Shown in pieces: positions 25,954-36,300 of a stretch of 64,000 nucleotides of DNA. The stretch is from Phyllobacterium trifolii. Its GTDB lineage: Bacteria; Pseudomonadota; Alphaproteobacteria; Rhizobiales; Rhizobiaceae. The stretch covers positions 124,001 through 188,000 of the forward strand of contig NZ_JACHXN010000008.1 in NCBI RefSeq assembly GCF_014192095.1. The letters run 5' to 3'. The notes beneath the pieces were generated by a model. That model was not told where the DNA came from, ran no database searches, and saw only the letters and a program-made list of their open reading frames with translations. Numbering within the stretch: position 1 is the first letter of the stretch; each line of letters opens with the position of its first letter. A program made the position numbers and the translations under genes.

Positions 25954-26967
25954 TCAGCTGGGTATTGCACTTAGCGCAATACGAAGACGTTGCTGCAATC
26001 GTTCAGCCTCATTCTCATTCAATGGCAGACCAAAACGCAACCATTGTGGCGCGTAGTCAAATTTTCTCGTCAGCACGTGTTGCTCGCATAAAGCTTCATG
26101 AAGCTGCTGAGCCTGCTTAAACTCCACCAGCGAAAACAGCATTGTGCCACCAATTTGGAAAAGACCCGCTTCTGCTAGGACGCGTCCAAGCAGCTCGCGA
26201 CGGGCCCTCAACCGCTTCGCAAAACCTGCAAGGAGGATTTCATCGGCAAACGCATGGGATGCGATGGTTAGGGCGGGACCCGATACCGCCCACGGACCCA
26301 GCCGAAGCTTGAGGGCCTGCGCAATATCGTGCGTCGTCAACGCAAAACCCAATCGCAGTCCTCCCAAGCCGAAGAATTTGCCAAAAGATTTCAGGATAAT
26401 CAGCCCACTTATTCCTGTGTGGTCTGCGATGCTTGCTTCTGGATGGGCATCGGCAAAAGCTTCATCGACAATCAGGACGCCACCTCTGCTCTCCATTCGC
26501 CCAGCAAGTTCAAGCAAAGATGCCCTTAAGACAATTCGTCCATCCGGATTGTTCGGATTGACCACAACCGCAACCTTCGAAGTTGGCAAAATCTCGTCGA
26601 TGCTCACGCAACTCGAAATCCGCCAGCCTGCATTGAGGAATGATGCACCGTGTTCCTGATAGGTCGGACCGACGATCGCGACTTCGCCTTTGGCAGCCAC
26701 AACATCAGGCAGCATTTGAATAAGCGATTGTGTGCCTGGCGCTGCAACGATTCCCGCCTCAGCCCCCGCGCCATAATATTTTCGGGCGGCGTTAAGGGTT
26801 GACGTGAGCAGTTTTTCGTCCGGCAAGCGGTTCCAGATTTCAAGACCAATCGGCGGCAGCGGTAATACTTCCGGATTGATACCGGTTGAAAGATCAATCC
26901 AGTCGGATGGCGCGCCACCGAAACGTTCCACAGCGCGATCGAGCGCGCCTCCATGTTCAATCTGCAT
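25954..26967 (-). CDS. cobC: Threonine-phosphate decarboxylase CobC
   Basis: 337-residue PLP-dependent class I/II aminotransferase-fold enzyme that makes aminopropanol phosphate for the nucleotide loop. The PLP lysine lies in ILKSFGKFFGLGGLRLGF. The N-terminal HGGALDRAVERFGG and DLSTGINP are typical of CobC. Its start meets the cobB stop at 26967, and cobD follows 28 bp downstream. Confidence 0.93.
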   Translation of the reverse strand: MQIEHGGALDRAVERFGGAPSDWIDLSTGINPEVLPLPPIGLEIWNRLPDEKLLTSTLNAARKYYGAGAEAGIVAAPGTQSLIQMLPDVVAAKGEVAIVGPTYQEHGASFLNAGWRISSCVSIDEILPTSKVAVVVNPNNPDGRIVLRASLLELAGRMESRGGVLIVDEAFADAHPEASIADHTGISGLIILKSFGKFFGLGGLRLGFALTTHDIAQALKLRLGPWAVSGPALTIASHAFADEILLAGFAKRLRARRELLGRVLAEAGLFQIGGTMLFSLVEFKQAQQLHEALCEQHVLTRKFDYAPQWLRFGLPLNENEAERLQQRLRIALSAIPS

Positions 26968-28265
26968 TATTCCGCCAAATCAATTATGTGCATGTATGAG
27001 CCGCTCACCGATCCGGCGCGCAGCCCGGCTTCGCCCAAATCTTCACCCAGTGCGTCCCGAACCCGGAAGAGCCGTTCGGCGACGCCCTCGCGGACAATAC
27101 TGGCATAGTGAAATTCGTGTCCCGTAAGCTCTGTCTGAAACGGAGCCGCCACAAGTGGTTTGAGGCGACGATAACCAAGATGCATCTTCCGGTTTGCAAA
27201 ACTTGTTTCGACAGGCAGGAGTCCGAGCATCGGATGCACTTTGCCCGCAGCATCCTCGATGCTCTCGCCCAGCACCATGTATCCTCCACACTCGCCGTAT
27301 ATCGCAATTTTGTCGGCAGCAGCCGATTTCATACCCGAGGCAAAGTTTTCTGACTGGGCAAGGCGCCCGGCGTGAAGTTCTGGATAACCTCCGGGCAAAT
27401 AGATTGCATCGCTGTCTCCGGCCGGCGCTTCATCCGCAAGCGGTGAAAAATAGCTTATCTCGGCGCCGCGCCGCCTCCAGCCGTCCAGCAGATGCCAGTA
27501 GGAAAATGCGAATGCGTTGTCACGCGCAACGGCTATCCTTTGTCCGAGAGGCGGAATGCGGGATACATTTGCCATCGATCCTGTGGGACCATAGCGATTG
27601 GCCATTTGCTGGATCTGTTCGAGATCGATCCTGTGGCCAATGATATTACCTGCGTTCGTGATGAAAGCCTCAAGTTCGAGATGTTCACCCGCCTGTACGA
27701 GCCCGAGATGCCGTTCCGGCAATTGCAATTCCTCGTCACGCGGCAAGCAACCAAGAACTGGTATGCCGACGTGTTCCAGTGCGGAACGGAGCATCGTCTC
27801 ATGGCGGACACTGCCGACCCTGTTAAGGATTAGGCCCGCTATCATCACGTCACGGCGAAAATCTCGAAAACCACTAACGAGTGCGGCAATCGAATGCGAT
27901 TGCCGCGCGCAGTCGACAACAAAAATAACTGGAAGCGACAGATGTGTTGCAAGATCGGCGGCAGACCCCCGCCCATCGCTGGCACCATCGAAAAGGCCCA
28001 TCATACCTTCGACCACGAGCGTCTTGTTGCCTTCGGTATGACGCGCAGCCAATGCACTGATCAAATCCGGCCGCATCGCCCAAGGATCGAGATTGACGCA
28101 AGGACTACCGCTCGCCACCGCGTGATAAGCCGGGTCGATGTAATCGGGTCCGGCTTTTGCCGGCGCAACCTCCACACCGAGATTTCGAAGAGCGCGCAAC
28201 AGTCCAAGCGTGACGGTCGTCTTGCCGCTGCCAGACGACGGAGCGGCAACAATCATGCCTTTCAT
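26967..28265 (-). CDS. cobB: Hydrogenobyrinic acid a,c-diamide synthase CobB
   Basis: 432-residue glutamine-dependent amidotransferase that amidates the a and c side chains of the corrin ring. The N-terminal ATP-binding domain starts AAPSSGSGKTTVTLGLLRAL; the C-terminal class I glutaminase has its nucleophile cysteine in YGECGGYMVLGE. With a CobN cobaltochelatase in the same region the substrate is expected to be metal-free hydrogenobyrinate. Overlaps cobA by 4 bp. Confidence 0.94.
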   Translation of the reverse strand: MKGMIVAAPSSGSGKTTVTLGLLRALRNLGVEVAPAKAGPDYIDPAYHAVASGSPCVNLDPWAMRPDLISALAARHTEGNKTLVVEGMMGLFDGASDGRGSAADLATHLSLPVIFVVDCARQSHSIAALVSGFRDFRRDVMIAGLILNRVGSVRHETMLRSALEHVGIPVLGCLPRDEELQLPERHLGLVQAGEHLELEAFITNAGNIIGHRIDLEQIQQMANRYGPTGSMANVSRIPPLGQRIAVARDNAFAFSYWHLLDGWRRRGAEISYFSPLADEAPAGDSDAIYLPGGYPELHAGRLAQSENFASGMKSAAADKIAIYGECGGYMVLGESIEDAAGKVHPMLGLLPVETSFANRKMHLGYRRLKPLVAAPFQTELTGHEFHYASIVREGVAERLFRVRDALGEDLGEAGLRAGSVSGSYMHIIDLAE

Positions 28266-29101
28266 CCCGCATCCTTTTCCCGGCGGGTTCCAAGCGGATC
28301 CTGCTTAAGCACACGACCTTCTGCCGCGCCGAGCCAGTCGAGTGCCGCACGCAAGCGGACAACCTGTCCCACCACCACGATGGAGGGAGGGCGGAGGCCC
28401 GACTGCTGAACGTCAGTCTCGGCCCTCTCGAGCGTTGTCTCAAGCACTTTCTGATGGCCCGTGGTGGCATTACAGACGAAAGCGATTGGTTCGTCCCTGG
28501 AGCGACCAGCAGCAATCAGGCGCGAAGCAATCAGTCCGATATGTTTCATTGCCATATACATGACGATGACCGAAGAACCCTTGGCGATACTATTCCAGTC
28601 CATCGAATCGGGAACGAGGCCTGTAGCATCATGTCCGGTCAGGAAGGTAACACTTTGGTTGGTTTCGCGGTGAGTGACGGGGATACCCGCGTAGGCAAGA
28701 CCACCTATCCCGGCCGTAATGCCGGGGATAATCCGGAATGGCACTTGATGTTCAACCAAGGTCAACGCTTCCTCACCGCCTCGTCCGAAAACGAAAGGGT
28801 CACCGCCTTTCAAGCGCAGCACTCGCTTGCCGGACTTTGCGAGTTCGACAAGTCGAAGTGATATATCGCGTTGTTGCGGAGATGGTTTCCCGCCCCGTTT
28901 GCCGGCATACTCCAACGCTGCTTCGGGACCAGCGTAAGACAGGCAATCTTCATTGACCAAAGCGTCGTAGACGATGACGTCGGCTTGTTCGAGCCCGTTG
29001 ACAGCGTGTAGAGTCAACAGGCCAGGATCACCTGGCCCTGCTCCTACCAGCCATACGTGTCCGGTTTCAAAAACTGGCAGCTTCGAATTCATTGCGCTCA
29101 T
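28262..29101 (-). CDS. cobA: Uroporphyrinogen-III C-methyltransferase CobA
   Basis: SAM-dependent methyltransferase of about 279 residues that converts uroporphyrinogen III to precorrin-2. Signature VWLVGAGPGDPGLLTLHA near the N terminus and RLKGGDPFVFGRGGEEA in the middle are diagnostic. No CysG-type dehydrogenase domain, so it is the single-function form. The ATG at 29101 was chosen; ATGs at 29125 and 29092 are alternatives. Divergent from cbiD. Confidence 0.93.
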   Translation of the reverse strand: MSAMNSKLPVFETGHVWLVGAGPGDPGLLTLHAVNGLEQADVIVYDALVNEDCLSYAGPEAALEYAGKRGGKPSPQQRDISLRLVELAKSGKRVLRLKGGDPFVFGRGGEEALTLVEHQVPFRIIPGITAGIGGLAYAGIPVTHRETNQSVTFLTGHDATGLVPDSMDWNSIAKGSSVIVMYMAMKHIGLIASRLIAAGRSRDEPIAFVCNATTGHQKVLETTLERAETDVQQSGLRPPSIVVVGQVVRLRAALDWLGAAEGRVLKQDPLGTRREKDAG

Positions 29102-29169
29102 CGCTCGTTCCGATCTTTTGCGCATAGCACAATTTTTCTGGCCGTAAGCATGAACTTATCGGAAAAATC

Positions 29170-30321
29170 ATGCAACGAGTGCAGAAGCTGGTCTATAAGA
29201 CCCGCATGAGCGACGAACCCGATGCAGGACAGCGGAAACCCGACGAGACGAGCGAACGGCCCTTGCGCCGCGGCTGGACTACGGGTGCTTGTGCAACCGC
29301 TGCGACCAAGGCGGCATTGATCGCGTTGATCACAGGCGAATTTCCCGATCCCGTAGCGATCATTCTGCCAAAGGGCGAAGTTCCACACTTCCAGCTGGCG
29401 ATCGAATCGATCGGCGATGGTTATGCAATGGCAGGCATCGTCAAAGATGCCGGCGATGATCCCGACGTCACGCATGGTGCCACGATAATCTCGACGGTGT
29501 TTCCCGCCCCGCCCGGAAGCGGCATACAGTTTGTCGCAGGCGAAGGCGTTGGCACGGTCACCCTGCCGGGGTTGCCGATCCCTCCCGGAGAAGCGGCAAT
29601 CAATCCGGTTCCTCGCGAAATGATGAGCCGGATTTGTGAGGAAATCTGCGCACAATATGATCTACCGGCGGATCTCGTCATCACAATCTCTGTGCCTGAA
29701 GGCGAAGAGCTGGCAAAGAAAACCTGGAACCCGCGTCTTGGGATAGTCGGCGGCATTTCGATACTAGGAACCACTGGCATCGTTCACCCCTTCTCTTGCG
29801 CGGCTTGGATACACTCTATCCACCGCGGCATTGACGTATCACGTGCAGCAGGCCTTAAGCATGTTCTCGCCGCAACCGGATCCACCTCCGAGGATGCGGC
29901 GCAAGCCATTTATCATTTGCCGGAGATTGCGCTTCTCGACATGGGCGATTTCGCCGGCGGTTTGCTGAAATACCTGCGCGTTCATCCAATCGATCGGCTG
30001 ACAATTGCCGGCGGCTTTGCCAAGCTGACAAAACTGGCACAGGGCGCGCTCGATCTTCATTCTGGCCGCAGCCAGGTCAGCATGACTTTTCTTGCTGATG
30101 AAGCTGAAAAACTAGGCCTCGATCCGAGTGTGAGGGAGCGGATTCTGAATGCCAACACTGCGCAGGAAGTGCTTGAATTGACACAATCTATGGGAATTGA
30201 TCTCGCCAGTCTCATTGCCACACGGGCCAGGCAAACGGCTCTTGCCACACTCAAGGGCGCCCCGGTCGAAGTAGAGGTGATCGTTACCGATCGCAAGGGT
30301 ACAGTTCTTTCCCGTGTCTAA
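29170..30321 (+). CDS. cbiD: Cobalt-precorrin-5B C1-methyltransferase CbiD
   Basis: 383-residue protein with the CbiD signature RRGWTTGACATAATKAAL near the N terminus and the conserved GGISILGTTGIVHPFS block. CbiD methylates C1 in the cobalt-early pathway, whereas typical cobalt-late pathways use CobF; here it coexists with CobN. It overlaps cobK by 8 bp. The start at 29170 is weakly supported by CGGAA; 29206 is an alternative. Confidence 0.92.
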   Translation: MQRVQKLVYKTRMSDEPDAGQRKPDETSERPLRRGWTTGACATAATKAALIALITGEFPDPVAIILPKGEVPHFQLAIESIGDGYAMAGIVKDAGDDPDVTHGATIISTVFPAPPGSGIQFVAGEGVGTVTLPGLPIPPGEAAINPVPREMMSRICEEICAQYDLPADLVITISVPEGEELAKKTWNPRLGIVGGISILGTTGIVHPFSCAAWIHSIHRGIDVSRAAGLKHVLAATGSTSEDAAQAIYHLPEIALLDMGDFAGGLLKYLRVHPIDRLTIAGGFAKLTKLAQGALDLHSGRSQVSMTFLADEAEKLGLDPSVRERILNANTAQEVLELTQSMGIDLASLIATRARQTALATLKGAPVEVEVIVTDRKGTVLSRV

Positions 30322-31060
30322 TGGTCCAATTCTCATTCTGGGTGGCACCGCCGAGGCGTCAAAACTCGCGTCTCGTCTCGCCGCGCAGGGTCACCGCGTG
30401 ATTTCATCTTTGGCGGGACGTACGCTTAATCCGGCAACACTCAAGGGCGAAGTTCGCATCGGCGGTTTTGGCGGCGCGAGAGGCCTCATTGCATACATCG
30501 TGAAACAGGAAATATCTCTGCTCATCGACGCAACACACCCTTTCGCAACGCAGATCTCCGACAATGCCATCCTTGCAGCAGCTTCAACGAAAACGCCTTT
30601 CGTTCGGCTGGAGCGCCCCGCTTGGCACACCAAACCTGGCGATAGCTGGTCGATTGTGGCGTCACTTGAAGACGCGGTTTCTCTCATCCCCGCAAAGGCA
30701 CGTGTGCTGCTCGCGCTTGGACGACAACACATCGCACCATTTTCCCGTCGCGGCGACGTGCATTTTGTCGTGCGAATGATAGATCCACCTGAAGCGCCGC
30801 TTGATCTCGTGGATTTCGAACTTGAATTGTCGAAGCCTGGCAAAGTTGATGACGAGACTGCTTTCCTGACGACGAAACGCCTCACGCATATCGTTTGCCG
30901 CAATTCCGGCGGGACCGCGTCCTACACCAAGATCAAGGCGGCGCGCGATCTCGGTATTCCTGTGATCATGATTGATCGTCCCCATCGCCCCAGCACCCAT
31001 AGTGTGGCCGATATCGAAAGCGTTATCCTGTTCGTTGATAAACTTTTTGGCTCAGTTTGA
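30314..31060 (+). CDS. cobK: Precorrin-6A reductase CobK
   Basis: 248-residue NADPH-dependent reductase of the corrin ring. The nucleotide-binding N terminus is ILILGGTAEASKLASRLA; LIDATHPFATQIS is a family hallmark. It begins with GTG inside the last codons of cbiD, indicating coupling. Its 3' end overlaps the 3' end of convergent cobM by 9 bp. Confidence 0.92.
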   Translation: MSNGPILILGGTAEASKLASRLAAQGHRVISSLAGRTLNPATLKGEVRIGGFGGARGLIAYIVKQEISLLIDATHPFATQISDNAILAAASTKTPFVRLERPAWHTKPGDSWSIVASLEDAVSLIPAKARVLLALGRQHIAPFSRRGDVHFVVRMIDPPEAPLDLVDFELELSKPGKVDDETAFLTTKRLTHIVCRNSGGTASYTKIKAARDLGIPVIMIDRPHRPSTHSVADIESVILFVDKLFGSV

Positions 31061-31813
31061 ACGCTTGCGCAGCGAGTGCGTGTGACCTTTGTGATATAAA
31101 GCCGAATCCCGGAAAGTATCTGCCGCTAGACCGCGCCCAACAAAAATCATCGCTGAACGATTCAAGCCCGACATTTTTACCTTGCCGATAATATCGGCGA
31201 GCGTTCCGTGAATAAACTGTTCGTCTGGCCAGCCCACGCGATAGGCAACAATGACAGGACAATCAGCGCCGTAGAGCGGGGTAAGTTCGGTCTCGATACG
31301 TGCCAGATTGCGGATCGAAAGGTGAATAACCAACGTCGCACCCGATTTCCCAAGAGTTGCCAGATCCTCGCCTTCCGGCATAGAGGACGATTTGACGGAA
31401 GTGCGCGTCAGGATGATGGTCTGGCATACTTCCGGAACCGTCAGTTCTTTTTTCAAGGCGGCAGCGGCGGCCGCAAATGCCGGAACGCCGGGCGTCACAT
31501 CATAGTGGATGCCCAATGCATCAAGACGCCGCATCTGCTCTGCCACCGCGCCGTATATCGACGGATCCCCGGAATGAACGCGCGCCACATCCTTACCTTC
31601 CGCGTGAGCCGTCTCGAACTCTGCAATGATCTCATCAAGCGTGAGCGACGATGTATCGACCACGCGTGCGTTTTCGGGTACTTCCGCGACCATCTCCGCT
31701 GGAACCAATGATCCTGCATACAAACAGACCGGACAGGATTGAATCAGTTTTAATCCGCGCACAGTAATAAGGTCGGGGGCGCCTGGGCCTGCTCCAATAA
31801 AATGGACCGTCAT
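31052..31813 (-). CDS. cobM: Precorrin-4 C11-methyltransferase CobM
   Basis: 253-residue SAM-dependent tetrapyrrole methyltransferase, with N-terminal VHFIGAGPGAPDLITVRG and HSGDPSIYGAVAEQMRRL. It methylates C11 of precorrin-4. It is the last gene of the long riboswitch-led operon and starts 3 bp after cobE. The stop overlaps cobK, so the two transcripts converge tail to tail. Confidence 0.94.
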   Translation of the reverse strand: MTVHFIGAGPGAPDLITVRGLKLIQSCPVCLYAGSLVPAEMVAEVPENARVVDTSSLTLDEIIAEFETAHAEGKDVARVHSGDPSIYGAVAEQMRRLDALGIHYDVTPGVPAFAAAAAALKKELTVPEVCQTIILTRTSVKSSSMPEGEDLATLGKSGATLVIHLSIRNLARIETELTPLYGADCPVIVAYRVGWPDEQFIHGTLADIIGKVKMSGLNRSAMIFVGRGLAADTFRDSALYHKGHTHSLRKRSN

Positions 31814-31816
31814 TTT

Positions 31817-32209
31817 TTATCTCTTTGTTACAGCCAATGCTGCTGTGGCATGAGCCGATTTTGTTTTTCCAACGACCAATACGCCTGTCGGTCCAACACC
31901 TGCAAGCGCGGCGGCTTCAGCCACGCCGTGACATCCCATCAGCGCAAAAACGCGATCGGACGGGTTCAGCAAACTCGGTGTCTGTTCTTCCAGAATGGAA
32001 GCACTGAAGTAGCAAACAGGGCGGTTGAATTTCCGCGCCACATCTACAATGGCTGGCTCGCCACGTCGCAAGTCTATCGAATGTATGCCACTTATATTCG
32101 ATGGCTCAATGGCCGCGTTTTGCAAGACCTTGTTGACGAGGTCGAAGAGCTCGTCGGGCGCACATCCCCGTTCGCACCCCACTCCCAGCGCATAGATTGA
32201 CGAAATCAT
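31817..32209 (-). CDS. cobE: Cobalamin biosynthesis protein CobE (CbiG C-terminal domain)
   Basis: 130-residue protein matching the C-terminal domain of CbiG, starting with the typical YALGVGCERGCAPDELFDLV. CbiG opens the delta-lactone and removes C20 as acetaldehyde in the cobalt-early route; the role of the stand-alone CobE is not settled. It overlaps the TerB-like gene upstream by 4 bp (ATGA). Confidence 0.88.
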   Translation of the reverse strand: MISSIYALGVGCERGCAPDELFDLVNKVLQNAAIEPSNISGIHSIDLRRGEPAIVDVARKFNRPVCYFSASILEEQTPSLLNPSDRVFALMGCHGVAEAAALAGVGPTGVLVVGKTKSAHATAALAVTKR

Positions 32210-32637
32210 ACGTGCTTCTTGTGCAATTCTTCCGGTGTCACGCCCAAAAGATCGGCCGTCTTGCGGATCAGATTGGCTTCCTTGGCATCCAATTCATCGT
32301 CGGCATTCGCAATCGCCAAAAGATGACGCAGCAACTGAACCTTACGTTCAAACGACACGTCCGCAAAGGCCAGCGCGGCTTGGGTACTTGTGGTCTCGTA
32401 ACCGAAGTCCTTGAGGTATTCAGCGACTTCTCCGAACTCCTCGGGCGAAATTCCGAAATCATTCGAAGCGACACGCAGAATCGCGCCGTATTCGGCTTTA
32501 TCAGTCTTTCCATCCGCCAGTGCTATGTGCAGCAGCAGCAAAAGTTCTGCTGTCAACACTGGGTCATCGGCAACCTTCTGCACCGCACTTTTCGTACCCA
32601 GAAATGTCGCAATCCGATCAAAAATGCTTTCGCTCAT
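32206..32637 (-). CDS. TerB-like protein within the cobalamin operon
   Basis: 143-residue all-helical protein of the TerB/DjlA-like group, with the acidic metal-binding type repeats LHIALADGKTDKAEYGAI and LAIANADDELDAKEANLI. No signal peptide or membrane helix. TerB domains are known from tellurite resistance and phage defence systems, but no cobalamin role is established. It sits between cobO (88 bp upstream) and cobE (4-bp overlap), so it is co-transcribed and coupled with cobE. Confidence 0.8.
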   Translation of the reverse strand: MSESIFDRIATFLGTKSAVQKVADDPVLTAELLLLLHIALADGKTDKAEYGAILRVASNDFGISPEEFGEVAEYLKDFGYETTSTQAALAFADVSFERKVQLLRHLLAIANADDELDAKEANLIRKTADLLGVTPEELHKKHV

Positions 32638-32725
32638 TTTACCCCCAAATTGTCTCTACTGATTGATTGCAGTACAGACAGCCGAATTCAAGTAGCGAAA
32701 ACGCCTCAGGCCAGCATCTACAAAA

Positions 32726-33364
32726 TTAAAATTCGATGCCCTTTTGAGCCTTGATGCCCGATCGGAAAGGATGCTTGATCATTTCCATCTCGGTGACAAG
32801 ATCCGCAAACTCGATGAGCTTATCCTTGGCGTTACGGCCAGTGATGATCACATGTTTCATATGCGGCTTCTGCTTCAGAACTTCGATGATTTCATCGACC
32901 GGCAGATAGTCATAACGCAGGGCAATGTTCAGTTCGTCGCAGAGCACCAACTCGGTTTCGTCGTCGAGGATCATCATCTTGGCCTGTTCCCACGCATCGC
33001 GCGCCATGGCGATATCGCGGGCACGATCCTGCGTTTCCCACGTAAATCCCTCGCCCATGGCGGAAATCGTTACCTGCTCGGGGAATTTCTCCAGGACCCA
33101 ACGCTCGCCCGTATCCCATGATCCCTTGACGAACTGGACGACGCCGATCTTCATGCCATGGCCGAGCGCCCGGAACACAACGCCGAAGCCGGCCGTGGAT
33201 TTGCCTTTTCCTTTACCGGTATTGACGATCACCAGACCTTTTTCGTCGGTCTTTGTTGCCAGAATTTTGTCACGCACGGCTTTCTTCTTGCGCATCTTGT
33301 CGGCGTGCCGCTCATTGATTTCCGCTTCGGTCAGATTCTGCAATTTTTGTGACTTTTCAGCCAT
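32726..33364 (-). CDS. cobO: Cob(I)yrinic acid a,c-diamide adenosyltransferase CobO
   Basis: 212-residue ATP:corrinoid adenosyltransferase of the CobA/CobO/BtuR class. P-loop NTGKGKGKSTAGFG at residues 48-61, followed by VVFRALGHGMKIGVVQFVKG. It attaches the 5'-deoxyadenosyl ligand. It follows cobN by 26 bp on the minus strand. Confidence 0.96.
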   Translation of the reverse strand: MAEKSQKLQNLTEAEINERHADKMRKKKAVRDKILATKTDEKGLVIVNTGKGKGKSTAGFGVVFRALGHGMKIGVVQFVKGSWDTGERWVLEKFPEQVTISAMGEGFTWETQDRARDIAMARDAWEQAKMMILDDETELVLCDELNIALRYDYLPVDEIIEVLKQKPHMKHVIITGRNAKDKLIEFADLVTEMEMIKHPFRSGIKAQKGIEF

Positions 33365-33390
33365 TTGGCTTCCCCTTCCGAATCAAATTA

Positions 33391-36300
33391 TCAAGCGGCA
33401 AGTTTGCTTAAATCGTAGCGCGCCGAGTTGGACCGCGGCCTCCAGAAGTCGCGCGTAACCGCCTGTTCCAACTTTTCCGCAATATCACGCAAGGCATGCG
33501 GGTTCTTCTCGGCCAGAAAATTCCGCACGTCTTCGTCTACCAGAAATGCCTGATAGACGGCTTCGAAATGGTGGTTGCCGACAGCGCCAGTGGTAGCGGC
33601 GAAGGCAAAAAGATAGTCCACGGTCGCCGCCATCTCGAATGCGCCCTTATAGCCATGGCGCATCACGCCAGTAATCCATTTCGGGTTGGTCACGCGGCCA
33701 CGAACCGTACGGGCGATTTCTTCTTCAAGCGTGCGGATAACGGGTTTTTCCGGACGTGAATGGTCATTGTGGTAGATGGCAGGGCGCTCGCCCGAGACAA
33801 GTTCCACCGCCGCCGACATACCGCCTTCGAACTGGTAGTAATCGTCGGAATCGAGCAGATCGTGCTCGCGGTTGTCCTGATTTTGCACGACGGCGTTGAC
33901 GTCCCGCAGCCGTTCTTCGAGCAAGCCCCGCTCAGCATTGCCCTCGATGCCCGCGCCATAGGCATAGCCGCCCCAGACGAGCCAGGCTTCGGCCAGATCG
34001 TCGCGCTTTGTCCAGTCGTTTTCGTCCATGAGTGCTTGCAGACCAGCACCATAGGCACCAGGCTTGGAGCCGAATACGCGAAAACCGGCGCGTTGTCTGG
34101 CCAGCTTTTCTTCTGTGCCTTCTCCAATGAGCCGCGCTTGCTCGCTGCGCATACGCGCGGCGATAGGATTATCCTCGGCATCTTCATCCAAAGCGCCCAC
34201 AGCCCGCACTGCCGTGTCGAACAGCGCTATCTGGTCTGGAAATGCATCACGGAAGAACCCCGAAATTCTCAAGGTTACATCGACGCGTGGACGACCAAGC
34301 ATGGCCGTCGGGATGATCTCGTAACCGGTAACCCGGCGCGAGGCCATATCCCACACCGGCTTGGCACCGATCAGTGCCAGCGCTTGCGCAATATCGTCGC
34401 CGCCGGTGCGCATATTCGACGTGCCCCAGGCCGTAAGGCCGAATGAGGTCGGCCATTCGCCATGATCCTGCGTGTAGCGTCGGATCAGAAGCTCGGCGGA
34501 TTTTTGTCCGAGTTCCCATGCGGCAGGCGTTGGTACGGCGCGGGTATCGACAGAAAAGAAGTTTCGCCCTGTCGGCAAGACATCCGGGCGCCCGCGAGTT
34601 GGTGCCCCCGACGGCCCCGGCGCAACGAAACGTCCGTTCAGTGCCGCCAGCAACGCATTCATCTCGGCATCGCCGCAAGCGGTAACAGCAGAACGCAAGT
34701 TGGTGCGGATGCCGTCAAGTACGGCAATTGTCGCGGCACAATCCTGAGTGCAATCCACCTCTCCGGCCACCAATTTGGCGGCCAGCAGCTCGACACGTTC
34801 GACGGTGTCGCCGGTGATGCGCCAAGGCTCATCCGAAATAGCTTGCAAGATATCGGGGCGAGGCCCGTCCCATGACTTGGCCATCTCACAATCCAGCGGG
34901 TCGAAGCCCTCCAGCCCAAGATCGAGCGCAATCGCCCGCTGCAGGCTCTGATCGGCGCCATGGCCAGCTCCGCGTGGCACCCGCGCCAGCGCAACCACGA
35001 GATCGGTCAGCAGACGCCCTTCCGGCGATCGTCCAAAAACATGCAGGCCATCGCGGATTTGCATTTCCTTCAAATCGCAAAGATACGCATCGAGTTTCTG
35101 CAGAGCGAGATCGTCCGGGTCATGATCGTGAATGCCGGCATCGCTGTCGAGCCCGATATCGCGCACCAGATCGAGAATTTGCGCCTTAAGACGCACAAGA
35201 CGGCGCGGATCGACGCCGGACGCCTCGTAATATTCATCTACCAGCGCTTCGAGGTCTTTGAGTGGACCATAGCTCTCGGCGCGGGTGAGCGGCGGCGTCA
35301 GATGATCGATGATGACGGCGGATGAGCGGCGCTTGGCCTGGGTTCCCTCGCCCGGATCATTGACGATAAACGGGTAGATATGCGGCACCGGTCCAAGCAC
35401 TGCTTCTGGATAGCAGTTTTCCGACAGCGCTAGAGATTTGCCCGGCAGCCATTCGAGATTGCCGTGCTTGCCGACATGCACAATGGCATGCGCGCCGTAA
35501 ACTTCGCGAAGATAGGCGTAAAAAGCCAGATAACCGTGTGGCGGCACAAGGTCTGGTGAATGGTAGGTTTCTTTTGGATCAATATTGTAACCGCGTGCTG
35601 GCTGGATGCCGACCAGCGTTTCACCAAAACGCGCCAGCGGCAACGCGAATATCTCAGCCTGCTGAATGAAGTATGGATCGGCGTCAGGCTGCCCCCAGCG
35701 CGAGGTGACAGCGGCTTGAATCGTTTGCGGAAGCTGTTCGAAGAAGCTTCTATATTGATTCAAGGAAATGGTTTCGCGGATTTCCCGACCATCGCGGGCT
35801 GCGTTGGTCGGACCCGCCATCATATGATTGATCAGCGCGTCGCCGTCGATTGGTACGCTGGCAACCGGATAGCCCTGCTCGCGCATCGCATGCAGGATAT
35901 GCCAGGTACCCGCAGGCGTATCCAAACCCACACCATTGCCAAGCCGGCCGTCGCGATTGGGATAATTGGCCATAATGAGAGCGACGCGGCGCGAAGCAGG
36001 CTTCGCAGCACGAAGCCGCGCCCAGTTCGCGGCCAGCGCAGCAACAAACTCCACGCGGTCGGCCATCGGTTCATGCGTGACGATATTGGCTTGCGTCCCC
36101 TCGTCATAATGCCGTGCGGATTTGAATGACACCGCGCGCGAAAGAACACGTCCGTCGACCTCCGGTAGTGCCACATTCATTGCCAGGTCGCGGGCTGACA
36201 ATCCCTGATCGGAGCCGCGCCATTGTTCGATGCTTGATCCGGAAAAGATAACCTGTAGCACCACGGCGCCGTGGTGTTCGAGCACGGTAGCTTTGCGTGC

